Positions 1 through 8,413 of a DNA stretch of 64,000 bases are shown here, in pieces. Numbering within the stretch: the stretch's first letter is position 1; each line of letters starts with the position of its first letter. The stretch is taken from assembly GCF_051414035.1 (NCBI RefSeq), contig NZ_JBLKNW010000004.1, forward strand, positions 186,001 to 250,000, in the 5' to 3' direction. Below the pieces are notes generated by a model. That model was given only the letters and a program-made list of their open reading frames with translations. It had not been told where the DNA came from and searched no databases. Origin of the DNA: Halosimplex amylolyticum. Its GTDB lineage: Archaea > Halobacteriota > Halobacteria > Halobacteriales > Haloarculaceae. Both the position numbers and the translations under genes were made by a program.

Positions 1-246
1 GGCGAGAACCGGGCGCGGATTCTCCGGGCGATCGACGAGCGACCGCGCAACGCCAACCAGCTGGCCGAGGACCTCGATCTGGACTACACGACCGTCCGCC
101 ACCACCTCGACGTGCTCGAAGACAACAACGTCGTCGACGCCAGCGGCGACGAGTACGGCGCCGTCTATCTGCCGACCGACCAGTGTCGGGCCAACTGGGA
201 CACCGTCGAGGAGGTCCTGGCGACCGTTCTGGAGGACGACTCATGA
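1..246 (+). CDS. Winged-helix (ArsR-like) transcriptional regulator, 5'-truncated
   Basis: The visible 81 residues are the C-terminal end of a small DNA-binding regulator; the start lies left of the window. The reading frame opens at base 1 and ends with TGA at 244-246. It contains a winged-helix core: a helix 'ARILRAIDERP', a helix-turn-helix 'NANQLAEDLDLDYTTVRHHL' and a wing ending near 'YGAVYLPTDQ'. This pattern (regulator chooses its genes by 'TTVRHHLDVLE') is typical of haloarchaeal ArsR/MarR-like proteins. A conserved-looking tail 'WDTVEEVLATVLEDD' follows. It may be co-transcribed with the small membrane protein at 380. The ligand and targets cannot be told. Confidence 0.8.
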   Translation, partial: GENRARILRAIDERPRNANQLAEDLDLDYTTVRHHLDVLEDNNVVDASGDEYGAVYLPTDQCRANWDTVEEVLATVLEDDS

Positions 247-379
247 CCCACCGACCGACCACCGACAGACCGCTACCCGACCGACCGACAGTCGAGAGCC
301 GACTGCCCACTGACCGCCCGAGTGTGGAGACAATTTGGACAGCCTATTTGACGGCCCGTCGCAAAGGGGGGAGTCGAGG

Positions 380-682
380 ATGAGTCTCTGGTTCGAGGCC
401 GCCCGCGGCGCGGTCGTCCTCAACGTCGTCTTACTGGCGGGACTGGCGACCGTGTGGGCGCGCAACTACCGCTCGCACGGCGCCAGGCACACCCTCGGCC
501 TCCTCGTGTTCGCCTGCGTCCTCCTCGCCCAGAACCTGCTCGCGCTGTATCTCTACACCCTCCACCCGACCTTCCACAACTGGGTCTACTACTCCGCGCC
601 CATCGCCCAGCGCGGCACGATGGCCATGAACGTCCTCGAACTCGTCGCCATCGCGTTTCTCGTCAAGATCACCCTGGAGTGA
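380..682 (+). CDS. Small membrane protein, three predicted helices
   Basis: Unrecognised 100-residue membrane protein. The start at 380 was chosen over an upstream in-frame ATG at 335 because it follows a purine-rich GGGGGGAG stretch about 9 nt upstream, and because the residues before it are not membrane-like. Helices are predicted at about residues 8-25 ('VVLNVVLLAGLATVWA'), 38-57 and 76-97, with a short His/Tyr-rich loop between the second and third. It sits directly downstream of the regulator fragment, and such regulator/membrane-protein pairs are common in haloarchaea, so co-regulation is plausible. No function is assigned. Confidence 0.75.
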   Translation: MSLWFEAARGAVVLNVVLLAGLATVWARNYRSHGARHTLGLLVFACVLLAQNLLALYLYTLHPTFHNWVYYSAPIAQRGTMAMNVLELVAIAFLVKITLE

Positions 683-792
683 CGCCCGAAGTTGCGAAGT
701 CCGTGTGCCGTCCGTTCCGCATACATTTCGACAGCGTCCGTGATAGTCCCTCTCTCGGCTATCTTTATCGTGTCACTGAACGAATCTGTAGT

Positions 793-1470
793 ATGGAATA
801 CCGTCGCGTCACCTCACAGCTACTCGTCGGCGGGGTCGTCATGCTCCTCGGCTTCGTACTACTCGCTCGAACGACCGGCGTCTACGACACGGAGCGCCTG
901 CTCGTCTACGTCCCGACGCTGTTCGTCCTGATCGGACTGTTCGCCATCGTCGCCAGCGGGTTCCGCAACGTCGTCGGTCCCCTCATGGTCGTGCTGGTCG
1001 CCGGGGGCTGGCAACTCGTCGCGCTCGACTACCTCGCGGCCGAGACCGTCTTCTCGCTGTGGCCGTTGTTGATCGTCCTCTTCGGCCTCTCGCTGGTCCT
1101 CGGCCAGTACCGCGCCCGCGCCGTCGCGCGCGAGTCGGACTTCCTGACCTCGGTCGCCGTGTTCGGCGGGCGTGCGGAACGGTCGACGTCCCAAACCTTC
1201 CACGGCGCGGACCTGACCGCGGCGTTCGGCGCCGTCGAACTCGACCTGCGCGACGCGGTCGTCGAGCACCCGCCGGGGACGGTCAACGCCAACGCCCTGT
1301 TCGGCGGCGTCGAGGTCATCGTGCCCCGGGACTGGAACGTCCGCGTCGACGTGTTGCCCCTGTTCGGCGCGGCCGAAGACGAACGTCCCCGCCGTGACAC
1401 GGAACACGACGAGGTCGACCTCGTCGTCACCGGTTTCGCCCTGTTCGGCGGCATCTCCGTCAACGACTGA
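793..1470 (+). CDS. LiaF-like membrane protein (cell-wall-active antibiotic response fold)
   Basis: A 225-residue protein with four hydrophobic segments in the first half (about residues 9-26, 38-56, 61-80, 88-107) followed by a soluble domain. The C-terminal half has the repeated 'FGG/FGA' strand pattern ('VAVFGGRAERS', 'AAFGAVELDL', 'NALFGGVEVIVP', 'FALFGGISVND') characteristic of the LiaF/YvqF C-terminal beta-helix-like domain. In bacteria LiaF modulates an envelope-stress two-component system; in archaea the role is unknown and is inferred here only by fold. The ATG at 793 follows an AT-richer promoter-like stretch (TATCTTTATCG at about 760-770), suggesting a nearly leaderless transcript. 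Confidence 0.8.
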   Translation: MEYRRVTSQLLVGGVVMLLGFVLLARTTGVYDTERLLVYVPTLFVLIGLFAIVASGFRNVVGPLMVVLVAGGWQLVALDYLAAETVFSLWPLLIVLFGLSLVLGQYRARAVARESDFLTSVAVFGGRAERSTSQTFHGADLTAAFGAVELDLRDAVVEHPPGTVNANALFGGVEVIVPRDWNVRVDVLPLFGAAEDERPRRDTEHDEVDLVVTGFALFGGISVND

Positions 1471-1533
1471 TCTCGCCGGCGGGCCGTTCGCCCCCCGGTC
1501 ACCCGGCACGGCGCGTCGACCGCTCACGACAAG

Positions 1534-1540
1534 CTTTTTG
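1534..1540 (+). promoter_or_regulatory. Promoter-like box upstream of small ORF
   Basis: CTTTTTG lies 25-30 nt before an expected start site at about 1565, three bases ahead of the ATG of the 16-codon ORF at 1568. The same CTTTTG-type box precedes several genes in this window (5819, 14891, 33728, 51574) at the same spacing. Confidence 0.4.
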
Positions 1541-1567
1541 CCCGAAGCCCTCTCAGTCGGGAGTGAG

Positions 1568-1618
1568 ATGGGCATCCAGTCCACCCGTCGGATGCGTATG
1601 CGCACGCCGCTCTTCTAG
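1568..1618 (+). CDS. Candidate 16-residue leader peptide upstream of methionyl-tRNA synthetase
   Basis: ATG at 1568 opens a 16-codon frame, MGIQSTRRMRMRTPLF, closed by TAG. It has a well-spaced CTTTTTG box upstream, and GGGAG 5 nt before the start. Three of 16 residues are methionine and four are arginine. The ORF lies 176 nt upstream of the methionyl-tRNA synthetase start on the same strand. It could be a regulatory leader peptide, a free microprotein, or chance; conservation in relatives would decide. The methionine-rich content is suggestive because the next gene charges methionine, but that link is inference. Confidence 0.3.
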   Translation: MGIQSTRRMRMRTPLF

Positions 1619-1702
1619 CGCCGGGTGGACCCAACACACCGCACGGGCTCATACCCCACAGCCAGGTCGGCCGGCCTGGCCGGTGTGCGGCGGGGAACCC
1701 CG
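1619..1702 (+). other. Structured segment with tRNA-Met anticodon-like hairpin
   Basis: This stretch can fold: GCCGGG (1619-1624) pairs with CCCGGT (1697-1702), CCGCAC (1639-1644) with GTGCGG (1685-1690), and CCAGG with CCTGG (about 1662-1679). Inside is GGG-CTCATAC-CCC (1645-1657), a three-pair stem with a seven-base loop whose middle bases are CAT, the methionine anticodon, in the position they hold in tRNA. There is no T-arm and the stem lacks two pairs, so it is not a tRNA. An alternative pairing (CACACC 1635-1640 with GGTGTG 1682-1687) competes with the second stem. Confidence 0.25.
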
Positions 1703-1764
1703 GTCGACGACCGTACCGCCGACGGACGAGTCCACCCAATCAACGATGACACGCAATCACCGCG

Positions 1765-1784
1765 TTAAAGAGCCGACTGGAGGT
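1765..1784 (+). promoter_or_regulatory. metG proximal TATA-like box and ribosome-binding site
   Basis: TTAAAG at 1765-1770 lies exactly 25 nt before the ATG at 1795, which would give a leaderless metG transcript. GGAGGT at 1779-1784, 10 nt before the ATG, is a good Shine-Dalgarno site that would only be used on a longer transcript starting further upstream. Both could operate. Confidence 0.45.
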
Positions 1785-1794
1785 ATCGCATAGT

Positions 1795-3894
1795 ATGAGC
1801 CACGACGACTTTCCCACCGAGAACCCCGCGGTCGTGACCTGCGGGTTGCCCTACGCCAACGGCGACCTGCACATCGGCCACCTGCGGACGTACGTCGGCG
1901 GCGACGTGCTCTCGCGGGCCCTGCGAACGCTCGGCCAGGAGACGGCGTTCGTCTCCGGGTCGGACATGCACGGCACCCCCATCGCCGTCCAGGCCATCGA
2001 GGAGGGGGTCGACCCCGAGGCGTTCGCCCTGGAGTGGCACGAGCAGTACGAGGAGACGTTCCCGAAGTTCGACGTCGACTTCGACAACTACGGCCACACC
2101 CACGACGAGACCAACCGCGAACTCACCTACGAGATCGTCGAAGCCCTCGAAGACGAAGGGTACGTCGAGGAACAGGCGATCAAGGTCGCCTGGGATCCCG
2201 AGGACGAACAGCCCCTCCCGGACCGCTACGTCGAGGGGACCTGCCCCTACTGCGGCGCGCACGCCCGCGGTGACGAGTGCGACGAGGGCTGCGGCCGCCA
2301 CCTCGAACCCGGCGAGATCGAAGACCCCGTCTCGACCATCTCGGGCAACCCGGCCGAGTACCGCGAGCGCACGCACAAGTTCTTCCGCGTCTCCGAACTC
2401 GCCGACTACCTCTCGGCGTTCCTCGACCGCCTCGAAGGCACCTCGAACGCCCGCAACCAGCCCCGCCAGTGGATCGAGGACGGGCTCCAGGACTGGTGTA
2501 TCACCCGCGACCTCGACTGGGGCTTCGACTACCCGGGCGAGGAGGATCTCGTCCTGTACGTCTGGGTCGACGCGCCCATCGAGTACATCGCATCGACCAA
2601 GCAGTACACCGACCGCGTCGGCGCCGACGAGTACGACTGGGAGGCCGCCTGGAAGGCCGACGACGTCGAGGCGGCCGGCCCCGACTCGGGCGAGATAATT
2701 CACATCATCGGCCAGGACATCATCCAGCACCACACCATCTTCTGGCCGGCCATGCTCCACGTCGCCGACTACAACGAACCGCGCGCCGTGGTCGCCAGCG
2801 GGTTCATGAACCTCGACGGCGACGCCTTCTCGACGAGTCGCAACCGCGCCATCTGGGCGCGGGAGTTCCTCGACGAGGGGTTCCACCCCGACACGCTACG
2901 GTACTACCTCACCACCGTCGGCGGCTTCCAGGACGAGATCGACTTCTCGTGGGACCGCTTCGCCGAGCGGGTCAACGGCGAACTCGTCGGCAACGTCGGC
3001 AACTTCGCCTACCGCTCGCTCCTCTTTGCCGAGCGGAACTTCGGCGGCACGCCCGAGGCCGACGTGTCGGGCGAGGTCCGCGAGCGCATCGAGGACGCGG
3101 TCGCGGAGTTCGAGGCCGCGATCAACGACTACTCGGTGCGGAAGGCCACGCAGGCCGCGGTCCGCCTCGCCGCCTTCGGCAACGAGTACATCCAGCGCCA
3201 CGAACCGTGGAACCTCGACGAGGACGAGGCCGCGCCGGTCATCCGCGACTGCGTCCAGGTCGCCAAAGCCGTCGCCGTCCTCGTCTACCCGGCCACGCCA
3301 GACACCGCCGAGCGCCTCTGGGAGCAACTCGGCGAGGACGGGTCGGTCGTCGACGCGACCCTCGACGACGCGCTCGAAGCACCGCCGGGCGAGTTCGGCG
3401 AGCCCTCCGAGTTGTTCGAGAAGATCGAGGACGAGCGCGTCGAGGAGTTGAACCAGAAACTCGAAGACCGCGTCCAGGACGTCGCCGACGCCGAGAGCGG
3501 TGCGGACGACGGAACCGAAACCGACGAGGCCGCGGCGGACGACGAGGGGAGTATGGACGTAGAAGACCTCGCGGAGAACCGCATCGGCTTCGACGACTTC
3601 GAGGAACTGGACATCCGCGTCGGCCGCATCGAGTCCGCCGAGCCAATCGAGGACTCCGACAAGCTCGCCCGGCTGGAGGTCGACATCGGCCTCGAGACCC
3701 GGCAGGTCGTCGCCGGCATCAAGCAACTGCACGACCTGGACGAGCTGCCGGGGACGAAGGTCGTCCTGCTGGCGAACATGGAGAAAGCCGAGCTGTTCGG
3801 CGTCGAGTCCAACGGCATGGTGCTGGCCGCCGGCGAGGAGGCCGACCTGCTGACCACCCACGGCGACGCCGAACCCGGCACGAAGATCCGGTAA
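1795..3894 (+). CDS. metG: Methionine--tRNA ligase with C-terminal tRNA-binding domain
   Basis: Cytosolic class I aminoacyl-tRNA synthetase joining methionine to tRNA-Met. The Rossmann-fold signature HIGH is at residues 26-29 (context 'YANGDLHIGHLR'). A zinc knuckle has cysteines at 150, 153, 162 and 166. The KMSKS loop appears as the variant FSTSR near 345-349. The anticodon-binding helical domain follows. A Glu/Asp-rich linker at about 560-585 joins a C-terminal OB-fold tRNA-binding domain (about 595-699, 'ELDIRVGRIESAE'), homologous to the EMAP/Trbp111 module. At 699 residues it is the long, fused form. The gene is alone in its strand block; its upstream region is unusual (see the structured segment and small ORF). 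Confidence 0.97.
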   Translation: MSHDDFPTENPAVVTCGLPYANGDLHIGHLRTYVGGDVLSRALRTLGQETAFVSGSDMHGTPIAVQAIEEGVDPEAFALEWHEQYEETFPKFDVDFDNYGHTHDETNRELTYEIVEALEDEGYVEEQAIKVAWDPEDEQPLPDRYVEGTCPYCGAHARGDECDEGCGRHLEPGEIEDPVSTISGNPAEYRERTHKFFRVSELADYLSAFLDRLEGTSNARNQPRQWIEDGLQDWCITRDLDWGFDYPGEEDLVLYVWVDAPIEYIASTKQYTDRVGADEYDWEAAWKADDVEAAGPDSGEIIHIIGQDIIQHHTIFWPAMLHVADYNEPRAVVASGFMNLDGDAFSTSRNRAIWAREFLDEGFHPDTLRYYLTTVGGFQDEIDFSWDRFAERVNGELVGNVGNFAYRSLLFAERNFGGTPEADVSGEVRERIEDAVAEFEAAINDYSVRKATQAAVRLAAFGNEYIQRHEPWNLDEDEAAPVIRDCVQVAKAVAVLVYPATPDTAERLWEQLGEDGSVVDATLDDALEAPPGEFGEPSELFEKIEDERVEELNQKLEDRVQDVADAESGADDGTETDEAAADDEGSMDVEDLAENRIGFDDFEELDIRVGRIESAEPIEDSDKLARLEVDIGLETRQVVAGIKQLHDLDELPGTKVVLLANMEKAELFGVESNGMVLAAGEEADLLTTHGDAEPGTKIR

Positions 3895-3939
3895 CTCGAC
3901 GCTCCCCGACGTTGCGAGATTTCTCGCCCGCTCGGTCAC

Positions 3940-5292
3940 TCAGTCCGAGTGTCCGGGTCGGACGGTATCGTCGCCGTTCATCGCCGCTCGCGTGGTCGAG
4001 ACGGTCCGGCCGAGGAGGCCGGCGACGCTGTCGCGCCGGTGGACGAACAGCGCCACCCCGAGGACGAGGTACACGACGGTGTAGGCGTAGAGGACGAGCA
4101 TGCTGAGCTCGGTCGCCGTCGTCTCGGCGTAGCGCTGGATGACGTAGAACTCGACGAGCACCTGCGTCGCGAACAGTCCGAGGATCGAGAGCGCCTCGCG
4201 GGCGCTGATCTCGAAGTTCGAGAGGACCGCGATCGCGAAGAGGCTCTGAGCGGCGGTGATCCAGATCTCCGCCGCCTGCTTCGAGTCGAACGGGAGCGTC
4301 CCGACCGCCCCGGCGGAGACCGAGTAGACGACCGCGAGCGTCCCGATGAGCAGCGTCCACTGGTTGAGCTTCGAGGAGATGAGCGCGTTGAACCCGGCGG
4401 TCGTCCGTGCCTTGTTCACGAGGTAGGCGACGACGATCAGCTCCGGGCTCTCGGAGGCCAGCGGCGCCAGCCACTGGATCATGAAGAACTCGGGGACGCC
4501 GTACTGGATGCCCAGCTGTTCGAGCCCCTCGGCGAAGGGGTGGACCGCGGTGAAGATGATCGCCCCGGAGAAGGCGAACCCGACGAGGACCGCCGCGGCT
4601 CGCCGGGCCCTCGACAACTGCTGGAAGTACGCCGGGACGCCGACGTGCTCCTCGGCCTCGTCGACGTCGCCGCGGACGATGACGAGGAGGTAGAGCAGGT
4701 ACATCCCGACCAGTACGAGCGTGTCGAACGGCCCGATACCGCCGTTGAACGGGACGAAGAAGGCGAAGGCGGTCGCCGCGAGGAGGAAGGTGATCTCCAG
4801 CGAGATGTCCCGGTCGAGCGTGACGACGTTCGCGAGGGTCCCGGAGCGGTCCTCGACCGCCGGGTCGGACGCGCGCATCGCGCGGTAGATGCTGAACAGG
4901 GCGATGCCCGACCAGCCGAGGCCGATGAGGATCCGGTTCGCGCCGGTCATGTTGGCGACGGCGAGGTTCGCGGCCTGGTCCGAGCCGGCGCCCGCCTGCC
5001 AGGCGTACAGCGCGTCGACGGCGTACTCGGGGGCCACGGCGAGCACCGCCAGTACCGCGATGGCGAACGCCCGCGGCACGTCCTTCTCCGCGGTCTCGGC
5101 AGCCCACGCGAGCAGGAACGAGGCGCCGAGGATGCCGAGGCCGCCGACCAGAACGGCCAGGGCGGGCGCGATGTTGTCGCCCGGGTGGACGGTCCCGTAC
5201 CCGCCGTACGAGACGAACGTCCCGACCCAGGGAAGCGTCACGGCCAGCGTGGCCGCGACGGCGAACAGGGGATGTCGCAGTCGAGAAGCCAT
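3940..5292 (-). CDS. CaCA-family cation exchanger (sodium/calcium antiporter type)
   Basis: A polytopic membrane protein of about 450 residues with ten or more helices. Two internal alpha-repeat signatures are visible: 'LAVAPEYAVDALYAW' in the first half and 'LASESPELIVVAYLVNKA' in the second, each with the Pro-Glu pair that coordinates cations in Na+/Ca2+ exchangers. A hydrophilic loop ('RASDPAVEDRSG') separates the halves. Which ion it exports (Ca2+, Na+ or H+ coupled) cannot be told. An upstream ATG at 5331 is in frame; 5292 (MASRLRHPLF) is preferred because ATTATG lies about 35 nt upstream as a possible promoter and the extra 13 residues are polar. It converges with metG. Confidence 0.85.
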   Translation of the reverse strand: MASRLRHPLFAVAATLAVTLPWVGTFVSYGGYGTVHPGDNIAPALAVLVGGLGILGASFLLAWAAETAEKDVPRAFAIAVLAVLAVAPEYAVDALYAWQAGAGSDQAANLAVANMTGANRILIGLGWSGIALFSIYRAMRASDPAVEDRSGTLANVVTLDRDISLEITFLLAATAFAFFVPFNGGIGPFDTLVLVGMYLLYLLVIVRGDVDEAEEHVGVPAYFQQLSRARRAAAVLVGFAFSGAIIFTAVHPFAEGLEQLGIQYGVPEFFMIQWLAPLASESPELIVVAYLVNKARTTAGFNALISSKLNQWTLLIGTLAVVYSVSAGAVGTLPFDSKQAAEIWITAAQSLFAIAVLSNFEISAREALSILGLFATQVLVEFYVIQRYAETTATELSMLVLYAYTVVYLVLGVALFVHRRDSVAGLLGRTVSTTRAAMNGDDTVRPGHSD

Positions 5293-5520
5293 GAATCGTG
5301 GTGAGACAACACGGCCACCCTCATAATCCACAAGATGTCCGCTGTGCGGCCACAGATAGCGGTTTCGAGCGCTCTATCCGGTGATTTCCCGATCTACCGG
5401 TACTTCGGGAAAACGGGCGTTTCAGCCACTATCTGAGGTATTTTCGGCACATTCAGGAGCGATCTGTCTCAGTCCGGAGATCGCGACGATCGGCCCTTCG
5501 TTCGGAGGGGTCGGCGCGGC

Positions 5521-5709
5521 TCACTCGTCCGAGAACTCCACGTCAGCGCCGGGCGCGGACCGCTTCACGCTCCGGATACCCCGTTCGACGCCCTGTTTCG
5601 ACTGGTATCCTTCGCCGCTGTCCGCGATGATGTTCCCGTTCGCAGCGACGAGTCGCCATCGCCACTCGTCCGCGCTGTCCCGGAAGACTTCGAACGTGGC
5701 TTTGCTCAT
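5521..5709 (-). CDS. YegP/DUF1508-family small protein (HVO_2922 type)
   Basis: A 62-residue soluble protein. 'FEVFRDSADEWRWRL' and 'ANGNIIADSGEGYQSKQ' match the DUF1508 (YegP) repeat: one beta-beta-alpha unit that forms dimers in archaeal members. The function is unknown; bacterial versions carry two copies. The start MSKATFEV at 5709 is preferred to an ATG at 5721 because CTTAAC (about 5737-5742, minus strand) is then at the usual leaderless-promoter distance, and because relatives, as I recall them, begin at this Met. Confidence 0.9.
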   Translation of the reverse strand: MSKATFEVFRDSADEWRWRLVAANGNIIADSGEGYQSKQGVERGIRSVKRSAPGADVEFSDE

Positions 5710-5818
5710 TCGACGGGGCATACACTCGGTCCCGGGTTAAGTGCCCTCACTCTGAGCGCGCTCGCCGCCGGGAGTGCGGACGGCAAGCCCTTTTGGTACC
5801 GGCCCGTTACGACCGGGC

Positions 5819-6259
5819 ATGGCAGACGACGCCGGTGCGGACGGCGACGACGAGGAGGAGTGGCGCTTCTCGGTCGACGAGGTCGGCGACGACACCGGCG
5901 ACGTGGACGAGAGCGACACGCTCGTCGAGGAGGGCGAAGGCGAGAACTGGGACGTGACGGTCGGCGCGGAGAACGACGACGCTCCCGCTGTGACGTTCGG
6001 CGACGGCGAGTCCCGGGAGGAGTCGAACGGCAACGGCGAGGCCAGCGGAAACGTCGCCGGGACGGTGACGCCAGACATCCCGGTCGAGTCCGACACGCCG
6101 AAACTGGAGAGCGCCGTCTTCGTCGCGGCCGGCGCCTTGCTCATCCTGCTCGTGTTCGCGAGCATCGTCACGCCGCTGACGCCGCAGACCGTCGGCACCA
6201 TCGCCCTGGCGGTCGCCGCCGTGACCGGTATCGTCTACGCGATCTACGTGCGGTTCTGA
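5819..6259 (+). CDS. Acidic membrane-anchored protein of unknown function
   Basis: A 146-residue protein with a very acidic N-terminal domain (about residues 1-95, rich in Asp/Glu, 'EEEWRFSVDEVGDDTG') and two C-terminal transmembrane helices (about 100-120 'VFVAAGALLILLVFASIV' and 124-145). Haloarchaeal genomes contain a conserved family of this shape, probably an uncharacterised DUF (DUF7312 as I recall, not certain). The ATG at 5819 lies 26 nt after CCTTTTGG, giving a near-leaderless promoter; an in-frame upstream ATG at 5774 precedes that box and is rejected. The next genes downstream are NfeD and SPFH membrane proteins. Confidence 0.75.
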   Translation: MADDAGADGDDEEEWRFSVDEVGDDTGDVDESDTLVEEGEGENWDVTVGAENDDAPAVTFGDGESREESNGNGEASGNVAGTVTPDIPVESDTPKLESAVFVAAGALLILLVFASIVTPLTPQTVGTIALAVAAVTGIVYAIYVRF

Positions 6260-6361
6260 GTGCCTGCCACGGGATACTACGGCGAGCGGAGCGAGCGGAA
6301 CGGAATTCGCGGCGATCGCGACGAGCAGAAGTGTTTTCGGGCAGGCGACCGAATCTCCGGT

Positions 6362-6982
6362 ATGATCGAGTGGATCGGGCAGAGCTCTGTCTTTACGTGG
6401 ATCGGACAGAACCTCCCGCTGTTCCTCCTGCTCGCGGGTGCGGCGCTGACCATCGCGGAGGCGTTCGCCCCCGGAGCGCACTTCATCGTCCTCGGAGTAG
6501 CCCTGCTGGTCGCCGGCCTGGTCGGCCTGTTTCTCCCGCCGGGGCTGGGCGTCCTCGCGCCGCTCATCCTCGCCGGCCTCGTCCTCGCGGCCGGCGGCGC
6601 CACCTTCTACGCCTACCGGCAGTTCGACTTCTACGGCGGCAAAGGCGAAGAGCAGACCAGCGACTCCGATTCGCTACGCGGCGCGATGGGGCGGGTCACC
6701 GAACGCATCACCACGACCGGCGGCGAGGTGAAACTGGACGAGGGCGGGTTCAACCCCTACTACCGCGCCAAGAGCGTCGACGGCGAGATCGAGGAAGGGA
6801 CCGAGGTGATGGTGGTCGACCCAGGCGGCGGCAACGTCGTCACCGTCGAACCCGTCTCCGGCGGCCTCGACGAGATCGACCGGGCGCTGGCTCGCGGGCG
6901 CGACCGCAACGCCGAGGCCGACGACGCCGGCGCCGAGCGCGACGAGGACCCCGACCGCGAGTTCGAGACCGACCCCGCCTGA
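6362..6982 (+). CDS. NfeD-family membrane protein
   Basis: A 206-residue protein with three to four helices in the first 85 residues ('LPLFLLLAGAALTIAEAF', 'IVLGVALLVAGLVGLFLPP', 'LAPLILAGLVLAAGGATF') and a small beta-barrel (OB-fold) domain after about residue 105 ('GAMGRVTERITTTGGEVKL ... PYYRAKSVDGEIEEG'). This is the NfeD short form without the N-terminal ClpP-like protease. NfeD proteins are typically encoded next to stomatin/SPFH proteins, as here (the SPFH gene starts 121 nt downstream), and are thought to act together in membrane quality control. A promoter-like GTTTTCGG precedes the start. Confidence 0.92.
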   Translation: MIEWIGQSSVFTWIGQNLPLFLLLAGAALTIAEAFAPGAHFIVLGVALLVAGLVGLFLPPGLGVLAPLILAGLVLAAGGATFYAYRQFDFYGGKGEEQTSDSDSLRGAMGRVTERITTTGGEVKLDEGGFNPYYRAKSVDGEIEEGTEVMVVDPGGGNVVTVEPVSGGLDEIDRALARGRDRNAEADDAGAERDEDPDREFETDPA

Positions 6983-7102
6983 GCGCGCGAGCGGCGTTCG
7001 CACCCGAAGCTCGAAACGGCCCCGCGCTGACGGGCCGCAGCGACGCTCCATCTGTGGTCGCTCACCCAACACTTTTCTTCGGGTGGGGCCAATTTCGAAC
7101 GC

Positions 7103-8308
7103 ATGATCCCCGCAACAGTGCTGCAAGGACTCGGTGGGGCACTTCCGATCGTGGCAGTGATACTGCTGCTGCTGGCGGTCGTGATGGTGTACCAGATGGT
7201 GGAGATCGTCAACGCCTACGAGAAGCGCGCGCTGACGGTCTTCGGGGAGTACCGCAAGCTCCTCGAACCGGGCATCAACTTCGTGCCGCCGTTCGTGTCG
7301 AAGACCTACGCGTTCGACATGCGGACCCAGACGCTCGACGTGCCGCGCCAGGAAGCGATCACCCGCGACAACTCGCCGGTGACCGCCGACGCGGTCGTCT
7401 ACATCAAGGTGATGGACGCCAAGAAGGCGTTCCTCGAGGTCGACAACTACAAGAAGGCGGTCTCGAACCTCGCCCAGACCACCCTCCGCGCCGTCCTGGG
7501 CGACATGGAACTCGACGACACGCTGAACAAACGCCAGGAGATCAACGCGAAGATCCGCAAGGAACTCGACGAGCCCACCGACGAGTGGGGTATCCGCGTC
7601 GAGAGCGTCGAGGTCCGCGAGGTCAACCCCTCGAAGGACGTCCAGCAGGCCATGGAGCAGCAGACCTCCGCGGAGCGCAAACGCCGCGCGATGATCCTCG
7701 AAGCGCAGGGAGAACGGCGCTCCGCTATCGAGCAGGCCCAGGGTGAGAAGCAGTCCGACATCGTCCGCGCGCAGGGGAAAAAGCAGTCGCAGATCCTCGA
7801 AGCGCAGGGTGACGCCATCTCGACGGTCCTCCGGGCGAAGTCCGCCGAGTCGATGGGCGAGCGCGCCATCATCGACAAGGGCATGGAGACCCTGGAGAAC
7901 ATCGGTCAGGGCGACTCCTCGACGTTCATCCTGCCCCAGGAGATGTCATCGCTGCTTGGTCGCTACGGCAAGCACCTCACCGGCAGCGACGTGACCGACA
8001 TGGCGAAAGCCAACGGCGAGGGCGAACTCAACAGTCTGGACTTCGACGCCGAGACGCGCGAACTGCTGGGCCTCGACGACATCGAGGAGATCCTCGGCCA
8101 GATCGACCAGGAGGCGGAGGTCGACGTCGAGGAGATGGAACAGGAGGCCCAGGCGATCAAGGAAGGCAAGGACGCGACGAACATCCGCGACCCCGACGAG
8201 GTCATCGAGGAGATGGACTCCGAGATGGACCCCTCGGGCAGTCCGGTGGGCGGTCCCGGCGGCGACGGCACCGACGGCGAACGCGAACCGGAGACCGAGA
8301 CGGAATAG
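7103..8308 (+). CDS. SPFH/Band 7 (stomatin-like) membrane protein
   Basis: A 401-residue protein with one N-terminal transmembrane helix (about residues 10-32, 'LPIVAVILLLLAVVMVY'), an SPFH domain (about 35-200, 'EKRALTVFGEYRKLLEPGIN', 'MRTQTLDVPRQEAITRDNS', 'DDTLNKRQEINAKIRKEL') and a helical coiled-coil of repeated 'Q-A-Q-G' units at about 190-245 ('EAQGERRSAIEQAQGEK'). The acidic C-terminal tail (about 290-401) is longer than in bacterial stomatins and ends in Gly/Asp/Glu-rich sequence. It probably oligomerises on the membrane. Its partner is the NfeD protein just upstream on the same strand; co-transcription is likely, although TTTTC at about 7073 could be a separate promoter. Confidence 0.93.
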   Translation: MIPATVLQGLGGALPIVAVILLLLAVVMVYQMVEIVNAYEKRALTVFGEYRKLLEPGINFVPPFVSKTYAFDMRTQTLDVPRQEAITRDNSPVTADAVVYIKVMDAKKAFLEVDNYKKAVSNLAQTTLRAVLGDMELDDTLNKRQEINAKIRKELDEPTDEWGIRVESVEVREVNPSKDVQQAMEQQTSAERKRRAMILEAQGERRSAIEQAQGEKQSDIVRAQGKKQSQILEAQGDAISTVLRAKSAESMGERAIIDKGMETLENIGQGDSSTFILPQEMSSLLGRYGKHLTGSDVTDMAKANGEGELNSLDFDAETRELLGLDDIEEILGQIDQEAEVDVEEMEQEAQAIKEGKDATNIRDPDEVIEEMDSEMDPSGSPVGGPGGDGTDGEREPETETE

Positions 8309-8413
8309 CCCGTCGCCGCCCGCTCCAGGGCGCACGGGACCGGTTCGGATTCTTTCGGGCGTTCGTGTGAGGTAGCGAAGGCGTTTTACCACCCCACCGC
8401 CAAAAGGCTCATA

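Noticed and set aside
1619..1702. Possible tRNA-Met gene
   Set aside because: The anticodon-like loop is present but there is no T-arm (no TTCGAAT-type loop), no D-arm and only a three-pair anticodon stem.
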